The notes under the pieces: generated by a model
What the model was told of the DNA's origin: nothing
Database searches by the model: none
What the model saw: the letters and a program-made list of their open reading frames with translations, nothing else
Made by a program: the position numbers and the translations under genes
Shown here: one piece after another, positions 6,004 through 12,115 of the stretch
Layout of the letters: every line of letters begins with the position of its first letter
Position numbering within the stretch: the stretch's first letter is position 1
Origin: Alphaproteobacteria bacterium
GTDB lineage: Bacteria > Pseudomonadota > Alphaproteobacteria > Rhizobiales > Devosiaceae
Assembly: GCA_024279575.1 (NCBI GenBank)
Contig: JAJRRJ010000212.1
Coordinates: forward strand, 1-14,237
Reading direction: 5' to 3'
DNA length: 14,237 nt

Positions 6004-7391
6004 GATCGCCCCGCTTTCTTGACATTAAGGGTAACGCGCTGATCAGCCGGGCGTTGCGGGCCTTCAAGGGGATTGTCGGCCAACTCGCCATGACAAAACG
6101 GCGCGATCTGGTGTTGCTGGATTTTGCGGCAATGGAAGAACCCAACATCCTTGATGTGCAGGATTTGTTCATCCGGTTTCAGGCGCATCAGCCGTTCAGC
6201 AGAAAACATCCTGTCCTTGCTGGTGCCAATATTGCCGGTGTAATCCAGTTGCCCTGAGTTAAATCCGAGGCTTTTGTTGATCACCAAAGCCTCGCCCATG
6301 GCGCGGCTCACCCGCTCCGCTTCTTCAAATGAGGAAAAGCCGAACCATTGTTTAATAAGAGCATTTTCTTCAATGGTAGCGGTTTCTTTTTCGCCGTAAG
6401 CACGCTGGATTTCTGACCTGCTTTGAACAATAAAGTGGCAGTTACCACCAAATCCGCGCATGGTAGTTAAAGCAGACACCAACGCCTTTAAAGGCGCGTT
6501 TGTGGCTTCATCCAAGATGAAATCTACTTGACCTTGGGCATCCGATAGCAATGCTTCTACAAAGCTTTGCAAATGGAGCGCGTAATGCGCCCCAAGGCGC
6601 GCCATGTGCCGTTGTGGACCAACAATGAATACGATATATTTTTCACGTAACAACTGGGAATGGGTGACATCCGTATCCACTCCCGCATGATGAAGCGGAC
6701 TACCAGCACTGTAAATGCGAAGTGCTTTTAATGCTGAACCGCGATGCTGGCCAAAATGTTCTTTGTTGTTTTTGGCCATATCAACGATATGCGCACCGAG
6801 GGCTGAAAGCATTTCATCACCTTCTTCTTTTTCGACCTTGGCGGCACTGAGCAAAACATCCGGGTTTGCCAGCATAGCCCAAACCCCGCCCGGAACGGCG
6901 AGGTTTGGGTGACGTTTTAGCAATGCCAGTTCGGCAAATTCTTGAAGGGTGCGGGGTTCATCACGCCAATACTGGTTGCGCGCGTCGTTGGCAGGCTCAG
7001 AAATCAATGCGTGGTTTGCGGTTTCCGTGGCAAAGATCAGTTCGCCATTTTTGCTGTTATGTGCGGCAATTATCCCGCCAAAAGGCGTGATCGAAACGCG
7101 GTAAGGGTTGTCTTTTCCAAGAACGCTAAAGTCATCAATAATTGCGACTTTGCGCCCGAACCTGTGACAGGCATCAGCACATTGCGCTGCAATTTCACCA
7201 TTCTTACAATCATTGACCACAATGGCCCGATTGTGATCCCCAATCAGGGATAGTAACCAAGGCACCCCGCCCGCTGTGGTTTTCCACGACCCTGCCGACG
7301 CCATAAGCAAACTATGACTGGGCTTCGGTGAAAATATAGGCGTGTTTCCTTTGAGAGATGTGCCAAGCAGGCGTCCAAACGGTACACTCAT
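6000..7391 (-). CDS. VirD4/TraG-like (type IV coupling protein family) ATPase lacking a membrane anchor
   Basis: A 463-aa P-loop ATPase of the coupling-protein family, whose members pump DNA or protein substrates through membranes. The Walker A region is at about 30-39 (MASAGSWKTT, Lys37), with Trp where Gly normally precedes the lysine. Walker B is at about 289-295 (VDFILDE). The family's C-terminal signature follows at about 314-335 (FGGNCHFIVQSRSEIQRAYG, with Gln323). There is no N-terminal transmembrane pair, unlike VirD4, and the gene is shorter than the usual 550-700 aa. Both ends overlap neighbours by 4 bases: the small two-helix protein upstream and the single-pass protein downstream. 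The membrane anchor may thus be supplied in trans. No relaxase is nearby, so the substrate is unknown. Confidence 0.85.
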   Translation of the reverse strand: MSVPFGRLLGTSLKGNTPIFSPKPSHSLLMASAGSWKTTAGGVPWLLSLIGDHNRAIVVNDCKNGEIAAQCADACHRFGRKVAIIDDFSVLGKDNPYRVSITPFGGIIAAHNSKNGELIFATETANHALISEPANDARNQYWRDEPRTLQEFAELALLKRHPNLAVPGGVWAMLANPDVLLSAAKVEKEEGDEMLSALGAHIVDMAKNNKEHFGQHRGSALKALRIYSAGSPLHHAGVDTDVTHSQLLREKYIVFIVGPQRHMARLGAHYALHLQSFVEALLSDAQGQVDFILDEATNAPLKALVSALTTMRGFGGNCHFIVQSRSEIQRAYGEKETATIEENALIKQWFGFSSFEEAERVSRAMGEALVINKSLGFNSGQLDYTGNIGTSKDRMFSAERLMRLKPDEQILHIKDVGFFHCRKIQQHQIAPFCHGELADNPLEGPQRPADQRVTLNVKKAGRS

Positions 7392-7693
7392 TCGATCATA
7401 CCCGCTTTTTTCAGGTCATCAATACTTGCCAATTCCGAGGGTTCAGCCGCACGGTTTGCTTCTTCAAATTCCGCGAATTCTTTGTCGCGGGCATAAAGTT
7501 TGAACATCATCACGATGGCTTTGATCAACATCGCGGGCGCGGCAATGCCGAGCATAATGCTCATCAGTCCAAAACCCCACCATTTGAGGCTCTCAGGCCA
7601 GCTCAACCATGCGCCAATGGCGTAAGAAAATGCGCCCAACAGATACATGTTTATTTTGAAAACAATGCTCCGGTTCGATTTATTCTGGTTCAT
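7388..7693 (-). CDS. Two-helix membrane protein, candidate membrane anchor of the ATPase
   Basis: A 101-aa protein with two hydrophobic helices (about 14-32 and 37-66, the second long) and an acidic cytoplasmic-looking C-terminus (EFAEFEEANRAAEPSELASI). The ATG at 7693 is chosen because GGAGG lies just upstream; the frame continues 27 codons further only inside the preceding gene. It overlaps the upstream gene by 4 bases and the ATPase by 4 bases. The layout of two helices followed directly by the ATPase reading frame resembles a VirD4 protein split in two, hence the anchor suggestion, which is inference. No named family recognised. Confidence 0.78.
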   Translation of the reverse strand: MNQNKSNRSIVFKINMYLLGAFSYAIGAWLSWPESLKWWGFGLMSIMLGIAAPAMLIKAIVMMFKLYARDKEFAEFEEANRAAEPSELASIDDLKKAGMIE

Positions 7694-8064
7694 ACCTGAT
7701 CCTCCTGCGGTGTGCTGCGCATGGCGGTAATGATCTCGTAGCGGATGCGATTGAGATGGTTGAATGACCCCCATATCGCGCCGGATAATTCGCTGTTGCG
7801 CAGATCACGGCTGAGCAGTTTTAACTGCCCCAGCCAAATACCGGCACAAAGCGCTACTGCAATTCCACCGAGGATGGCGTTGATCTCACTTGGGTAGAGA
7901 AGATCACTAAAAGCAAATCCGAACCCACCAAATCCCGCCGCGAACATCAGTGCGCCAGCTAAAAATGGACGGCGCACTGACACAACAGAAATGTTTGGAA
8001 GCAGGTAACTATCGCGGTGCGTGTTCACCGAAGCATTGTCGATTTTTACAGAACCAAAAATCAT
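7690..8064 (-). CDS. Small membrane protein, possibly DUF6232-like
   Basis: A 124-aa protein with a short N-terminal beta-rich part (VKIDNASVNTHRDSYLLPNI), two hydrophobic helices (about 33-52 and 60-78) and a C-terminal part with SGAIWGSFNHLNRIRYEIIT. The layout of strands, helix pair and a terminal helix after 'S..L..IR..I' resembles DUF6232 proteins, whose role is unknown; this match is from memory and uncertain. The ATG has GGAGG at ideal distance, and the ribosome site overlaps the stop region of the gene before it. It ends in an ATGA overlap with the next gene. Part of the six-gene operon. Confidence 0.78.
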   Translation of the reverse strand: MIFGSVKIDNASVNTHRDSYLLPNISVVSVRRPFLAGALMFAAGFGGFGFAFSDLLYPSEINAILGGIAVALCAGIWLGQLKLLSRDLRNSELSGAIWGSFNHLNRIRYEIITAMRSTPQEDQV

Positions 8065-8073
8065 TTTGACCTC

Positions 8074-8604
8074 CTATCTCTGAACGCAATATGAGGAATT
8101 CAGCGCGCGGGTTAGTTCAGAATTGAGGTTGTCAGTGACAGCGGGTGGTGAAATTAACCGTGCAGACCCCGCATAGAGCGCCCAGTTCAGGCTATCTTGG
8201 GTTACAACAGAAGTTGCGCAATCACACCTCGATCCAGTCTGTGACGCGGCCAGCGCAATGCGGCGATCTTCTGCCTCGCGGCGCTGGCGCTCCTGTTCAC
8301 GCAACACGGCTGTGGTTCCGCCGCTTAGATCAGGATTGCCATATTGGTTACAAAGCGCGCCCAACTCGGGCATGAAGCCACCCAAAAGTGAATTGCAATC
8401 GGTTCTGGGAATGATTGTCACTGGTTCCCTGCGAGTGGAGATTTCCGCCCGCAAGGCAGACAGGCACGTCTTGCCCCAGTCCGAAGTTTCAATGGTACGC
8501 TTAGCAATCAACTGGCCCGTGCCAAAGAAACTAACCCCTGCATAAAGCACCACCGCGAGGATTATACTGCCACTGATGGGCATATTTGATGTATCGAATG
8601 GCAT
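8074..8604 (-). CDS. Single-pass membrane protein with a six-cysteine extracytoplasmic domain
   Basis: A 176-aa protein with one hydrophobic helix near the N-terminus (about 10-30) and a soluble domain containing six cysteines (47, 70, 85, 127, 129, 173), including a CDC pair. An even number of cysteines after a single anchor suggests a disulfide-bonded periplasmic domain. A charged helix (about 99-118, rich in Arg, Glu and Gln) may form a coiled coil. The ribosome site GGGAG is well placed before ATG 8604. The gene lies 3 bases after the large membrane protein gene and 9 before the next. No family recognised. Confidence 0.75.
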   Translation of the reverse strand: MPFDTSNMPISGSIILAVVLYAGVSFFGTGQLIAKRTIETSDWGKTCLSALRAEISTRREPVTIIPRTDCNSLLGGFMPELGALCNQYGNPDLSGGTTAVLREQERQRREAEDRRIALAASQTGSRCDCATSVVTQDSLNWALYAGSARLISPPAVTDNLNSELTRALNSSYCVQR

Positions 8605-8607
8605 GAC

Positions 8608-9855
8608 TTATCTCCCTGCACGGTTTTGATAGCGGTGTTGAGATTTGGTTGAGCCATGGGAATTGCGGGGTGGCTTGTTGTTTGGTTCTGGAGCCAATTT
8701 AACTGGCGGCATGGCAACCAGACCTTCGAAGCTATCCGCATCCGGGCCTTCGTCCTCTGCTGGGGGATCATCGCGGTAAACCCGTCCTACAAGCGTGAAA
8801 TAGGTGTAGAGCCAAAGAGTAAGTGGAAAGATTAGTTCCACAACTGCGACGATTGCAGCGATTGGCAGGAAATATCCGATATAGCTAAACGTATCCGACA
8901 CGCCGGACTTACCCGGGAAACTCGGGCGGATATTTGAGCCACGATCTATAGAGTTTAGAACGCCGTTCAGGCTATCGGCATATCCCGCAAGCAAGCTGTT
9001 TAATTTAAGGGTAGATTCTTCACTGTGGGCAATCACCACACCGCTACGCAATTCGCTCACAAAAGCAGCCAACAGCGCGGTTGGGACGGCTTCATTCAAA
9101 TCACTGATAGCTTGCCCAGCCAGTGCCACATTGGCTTGCAAGCCTATGCGCCGTTCGGTTTCTGTCAGATCACCATTGCCCAGAATGTTCTGATATTCTG
9201 CAAGCAGACCGTTCAAACGATCCAGTGCGGACCTGCGAATAATCGCACCCGTTTCCACTTGAGCGGCAATAGATTCAGCACGCTGGCGTTCTTCTGACAA
9301 TGCCCGTGAGCCAGGGCCAACGCCGCCATTTCCTTGCCCACTGATGCAACTTGTTTCTTGTTCACAGCTGTCTTTTGCTGTCAAATCGTCAACGATGGCG
9401 CGGATCACAGGTGCGGCGCGACCAGCCTCAATTGCTTTGTGGTTTCGCAGATCAATGTATTCGGCATATTCGGTGCCAAACTCCTGCTGGCGCAGAGCAT
9501 CTACATCCTTGATAACAAGCCCCGCATAGGTCGCTGCAAACAAGCCCGCGCCGACAGCCAGTATCGAACCCGTACTGACCAAGGTTGCACCAGCCGTACC
9601 AATCGCGGCTTGCAAGGCGCCTTTTTCAACTGCAAGGCGATTGACGCCAAGCGATACCAACGCGCCCGCACCTGCCAACAAAATGGCTTTGGCAAAATCC
9701 AGACCACTATCCGCCCCGATCAAATTCGGCACGGCAAAACCGAGCATCAGCCCCGAGGATATAGACAGCCCCGTTGTGATAATTGTTGCAAACGGCTTAG
9801 CTTTTCTCTTGCGCATCTTTTTAAGGCGCTGCGTTGTATGTGTTTCATTTGCCAT
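8608..9855 (-). CDS. Four-helix membrane protein with large loop, first gene of the ATPase operon
   Basis: A 415-aa protein. A very basic N-terminus (RLKKMRKRKAK) precedes three hydrophobic helices (about 24-46, 54-72 and 84-114). A loop of about 210 residues follows, with Cys164 and Cys170 and predicted helices, then a fourth helix region (325-357). The tail of about 55 residues begins acidic and Pro-rich (DDPPAEDEGPDADSFEG) and ends basic. The two cysteines suggest the loop is extracytoplasmic with a disulfide. ATG 9855 is preferred: AAGGA lies upstream, while an ATG 19 codons earlier (9912) has none. It leads a six-gene unit with gaps of 9 bases or less. It is not recognised as a VirB-type secretion component. 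Confidence 0.8.
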   Translation of the reverse strand: MANETHTTQRLKKMRKRKAKPFATIITTGLSISSGLMLGFAVPNLIGADSGLDFAKAILLAGAGALVSLGVNRLAVEKGALQAAIGTAGATLVSTGSILAVGAGLFAATYAGLVIKDVDALRQQEFGTEYAEYIDLRNHKAIEAGRAAPVIRAIVDDLTAKDSCEQETSCISGQGNGGVGPGSRALSEERQRAESIAAQVETGAIIRRSALDRLNGLLAEYQNILGNGDLTETERRIGLQANVALAGQAISDLNEAVPTALLAAFVSELRSGVVIAHSEESTLKLNSLLAGYADSLNGVLNSIDRGSNIRPSFPGKSGVSDTFSYIGYFLPIAAIVAVVELIFPLTLWLYTYFTLVGRVYRDDPPAEDEGPDADSFEGLVAMPPVKLAPEPNNKPPRNSHGSTKSQHRYQNRAGR

Positions 9856-9930
9856 GGAGAATTCCTTTTTTATTGGCTGAGATTGGCCTTTCCTTGTTGG
9901 CAGAACACTCATAAAAATGGTCTATAGCCA

Positions 9931-9951
9931 AACTCAGTTCAGAACTGAGTT
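9931..9951. promoter_or_regulatory. Perfect 21-bp palindrome in a divergent promoter region (probable operator)
   Basis: The arms AACTCAGTTC and GAACTGAGTT are exact reverse complements around a single central A. The site lies between the start of the leftward ATPase operon (9855) and the rightward regulator (9971). With a one-base centre it suits a dimeric repressor far better than an RNA hairpin. The adjacent helix-turn-helix gene is the obvious candidate binder, giving autoregulation plus control of the operon. The first ATG of the regulator's open frame (9917) lies upstream of the palindrome, which supports the later start. Confidence 0.6.
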
Positions 9952-9970
9952 TTTGTTTAAAGGTGTTGGT

Positions 9971-10759
9971 ATGGGTGTTTTTGTTCGTGGGATTCGCAGA
10001 AAAATCAGACTGCTAGAGGCTTATGGCTGCTATAAAGATTTAGAAAATATTGCAGAATATCTGGGCAAAAAACAGGGCACGGTCCTATCTTGGGCAGACG
10101 GGTCCGGCTCGCAATTACCCAATGAAGTCCCTGAAAAGAGTTTCCCGATATTTCTCAAACTTTTTGAGGACGCCTTATCTGAAACAATTCCTGCGCGGGT
10201 GAAGGAAATAGTTTTTGCACCCGCATCGCTATTGGAAGATGAGTTACGGGCGCGTTTGGGCGCGTCCTTTATGTATTTTGTGAACACAGAGGCGGACAGC
10301 AAGTCCTGCCGTTTTTTCCGAGTTGAACATCAGGAAAAGGGTCTTATCGAAACCAGTCTGTCACGCGAGCGCGAAAGTGCAGAGGTGATTGTTGGATTAA
10401 GTGAACGTTTTCGCCTTTGTGTTGAGATGAATTCGCAAAACCAAAATATCCTAGCCTTGCAATGCGCGCGCTCAAATTGGGGGGTGGTTCCTCATACAAC
10501 TGATCTTGCAACAGGCCACGTTGATCTTCCGGGCAAAGATAAGGATGGTGAGCTGGCCGTTATGAATGAGCCTCATGATACGGGCATCCACCATTTCATT
10601 GTAATGGCCGTAAATAGTTCCATCCCCGAAGATATTGCATCAGCGCGTGATCAAAAACTCACGCTTGATCATGCCAAGCTAAATGAACTGGCGTTGTTTT
10701 ATCAGGAACAGCCTCAAAAGCAGCGCAAGTTATTCTTGTTAAAAATAGAAGTCAGGTGA
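9971..10759 (+). CDS. Helix-turn-helix regulator with an unassigned C-terminal domain
   Basis: A 262-aa soluble protein. The N-terminal 60 residues read as a phage-repressor-like helix-turn-helix: basic helix RGIRRKIRLLEAYG, then DLENIAEYLGKKQGTVLSWADG, which matches the 'xxLAxxLGxxxxTVxxW' pattern. The remaining 200 residues have no recognised family; they include a strand-rich section (about 100-165) and a possible ligand or protein-interaction region. ATG 9971 is favoured by AAAGGTG upstream and because the longer frame from 9917 would encode the operator palindrome. It is divergent from the six-gene operon, whose regulator it probably is, and converges on the zinc peptidase gene with 12 bases between stops. 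Confidence 0.68.
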   Translation: MGVFVRGIRRKIRLLEAYGCYKDLENIAEYLGKKQGTVLSWADGSGSQLPNEVPEKSFPIFLKLFEDALSETIPARVKEIVFAPASLLEDELRARLGASFMYFVNTEADSKSCRFFRVEHQEKGLIETSLSRERESAEVIVGLSERFRLCVEMNSQNQNILALQCARSNWGVVPHTTDLATGHVDLPGKDKDGELAVMNEPHDTGIHHFIVMAVNSSIPEDIASARDQKLTLDHAKLNELALFYQEQPQKQRKLFLLKIEVR

Positions 10760-10771
10760 TGGAGATGTTTG

Positions 10772-11803
10772 TTATTTTCGATGCCCGGCTAACGCCATAA
10801 GGCGTTCATTGACCGGCATGAGGTGCAACCACTCCTTTGCCGATTCTGTTAATAAAATATCTGCCTTGAGATCATCAGCATACTGAATTGCCATTATGTC
10901 TTTGAAGATGGCACCTTTGTCGCCAATATCGACTAGAAAGCTAACTGCTTCTGCTGTGGATGCTATGGTGACGGCATCGTTAATCAACGGCATAATGACA
11001 GATTTTGAATAAGCTTCAAACTCCGCAACATCTGGCTTTCCCATGGTTCGAACTTCTGTTCCTCGCTCGCCGGATTCCAATCTTGCTCCCGGATAACTCC
11101 ACATTTGTAAAAGGTGACCCAGCAATGTGAAGAACCGTGTTCCCGCGGTTGGGTGCGTTTCATTGTGTGTTGATGCTTTTTGGTTTTCGCGTTCCATGAT
11201 TGTCATGATCACAAATATACAAGCCGCATCCATCCGTAACTCATCCCAACGGGATTTTGAATACAGGCCTAGAAAAATATCAGTAGCCTCGCAATCGGCT
11301 TGTAACTCGTGGCACTTGGAAACAAGAGTCAGGTCTTCAGTTGGCAGGCCTGAAATTGGTTTGGGCGTACGAAAAAAACTTAAATCGTGGGTTGTGCTAA
11401 TTTCGATCAGATGCGCATGCGGCCAGATTTCTAAATGCCGTAATTGGATATGCATCAATTCATGCAGGCAGAGCCAGACAAGTGACATATCGGCGTAATC
11501 GGTGGCAGTGGATTTCGCATTTTCATCACTTTGAATACGCTCGAACCTTTCGCCGGAAGTAAGCACTGTTGTTTCCCAGAGGTCTGACCAAAGGGTGTCC
11601 ACCACATCAACAACACCGGAGCTAAATTCTATTGTGACGCTATCATTAGTTTTTCGAATGGCCGCGTGAAACCCTTTTGTCGCCGTGACCTGTAACTCAG
11701 GATCGGCAATCAAAGGCTGGCCAAAAGTTTGCTCAAACAAATCAACTGCCCGCGATAACGATTCGCGTAAACGTCTTTCATGAGACTTGAATTTTTGGTT
11801 CAT
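10772..11803 (-). CDS. Putative zinc metallopeptidase (M48-like gluzincin)
   Basis: A 343-aa protein with HELMH at residues 114-118 inside a hydrophobic helix (LVWLCLHELMHIQLRH), the zinc-binding and catalytic motif. A second motif HELQAD (165-170) would supply the third zinc ligand, Glu166, as in the 'ExxAD' helix of M48-type and related peptidases. Further on, THPTAGTRF (216-224) matches the 'HP....R' element of that group. No signal peptide or membrane helix is evident, so it is probably cytoplasmic. Substrate unknown. Between a regulator and a defence-type methyltransferase, a role like the phage-exclusion protease Lit is conceivable but unproven. The start ATG 11803 has only a weak ribosome site. 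Confidence 0.75.
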   Translation of the reverse strand: MNQKFKSHERRLRESLSRAVDLFEQTFGQPLIADPELQVTATKGFHAAIRKTNDSVTIEFSSGVVDVVDTLWSDLWETTVLTSGERFERIQSDENAKSTATDYADMSLVWLCLHELMHIQLRHLEIWPHAHLIEISTTHDLSFFRTPKPISGLPTEDLTLVSKCHELQADCEATDIFLGLYSKSRWDELRMDAACIFVIMTIMERENQKASTHNETHPTAGTRFFTLLGHLLQMWSYPGARLESGERGTEVRTMGKPDVAEFEAYSKSVIMPLINDAVTIASTAEAVSFLVDIGDKGAIFKDIMAIQYADDLKADILLTESAKEWLHLMPVNERLMALAGHRK

Positions 11804-11867
11804 TGAGTGTCAGAGCCTGTTGCGCGTTTTTAGAACATAGAAAGACATACAGCGTGCTGCAAGCTGT

Positions 11868-11884
11868 GTTCTGTATTACAGAAC
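11868..11884. promoter_or_regulatory. 17-bp perfect palindrome upstream of the peptidase gene (possible operator)
   Basis: The arms GTTCTGT and ACAGAAC are exact reverse complements around ATT. The site lies 65 bases before the peptidase start and 231 before the methyltransferase start, where a repressor could act on the peptidase promoter. Its right half CAGAACT also occurs in the palindrome at 9931-9951, which may be chance. Confidence 0.4.
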
Positions 11885-11888
11885 TTAA

Positions 11889-12050
11889 CTTGGCAAGGGA
11901 GACGCTAGCGCTCTCCCGTTGCATCCCTCTGAAGAAAAGCTAACGCTTTCAGGCCAGCAGTGTAACCCTTCCCACGGCAATCCTACTGACCATGTGGACA
12001 GATCACCTCTGGCCGAATTTGCGGATGCAATCCGGGGGTGCGCCTGCTAA
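11889..12050 (+). pseudogene. Possible C-terminal remnant of a protein gene
   Basis: From just after an in-frame TAA (11886-11888), 53 sense codons run to TAA at 12048-12050. The translation looks protein-like, ending in DRSPLAEFADAIRGCAC, with a plausible amphipathic helix. There is no ATG; TTG at 11919 is the only ordinary alternative start, without a ribosome site. It could be the tail of a gene cut off by rearrangement, a short leader peptide of the methyltransferase operon, or chance: a frame of this length is not rare. No family is recognised. Confidence 0.25.
11897..11917. repeat. Inverted repeat / hairpin in the divergent interval
   Basis: GGGAGA (11897-11902) pairs with TCTCCC (11912-11917), and the enclosed 9 bases contain the palindrome CGCTAGCG, so an almost fully paired stem is possible. 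No run of T follows on either strand, so it is not a standard intrinsic terminator. It may be a regulatory hairpin in the methyltransferase leader, or a coincidence of the open frame that overlaps it. Confidence 0.35.
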
Positions 12051-12115
12051 GGTTGCTGCAAACAAAAACCGTCGATTCCGAAGGGATTTGTGCTGGCAAG
12101 AAAGGAAAAGGCAGG

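Larger units (their letters stand above)
11804..12115. other. Divergent intergenic region between the peptidase and methyltransferase genes
   Basis: 312 bases without an accepted gene. It holds a 17-bp palindrome (11868-11884), a hairpin (11897-11917) and an open frame of 53 codons ending at 12050 that reads like a protein C-terminus, listed separately. An imperfect 12-base direct repeat is also present (11904-11915 and 11939-11950, two mismatches). The promoters of both flanking genes must lie here; no convincing -35/-10 pair was recognised. Confidence 0.5.

Noticed and set aside
9334..9927. 197-aa rightward open frame
   Set aside because: It is antisense to the 415-aa membrane protein, is rich in Cys, Arg and Thr without pattern, and crosses the operon's start and ribosome site.
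9931..9951. Palindrome followed by TTTTTG read as an intrinsic terminator
   Set aside because: The single-base centre cannot form a tight hairpin without losing pairs, the arms are AT-rich, and the site lies upstream of both divergent genes, where an operator makes more sense.
9971..11803. HTH regulator plus peptidase as an ImmA/ImmR-type pair
   Set aside because: The two genes converge instead of forming an operon, and the peptidase has M48-like second and third motifs, not the short ImmA/IrrE layout. A functional link remains possible but is not supported.
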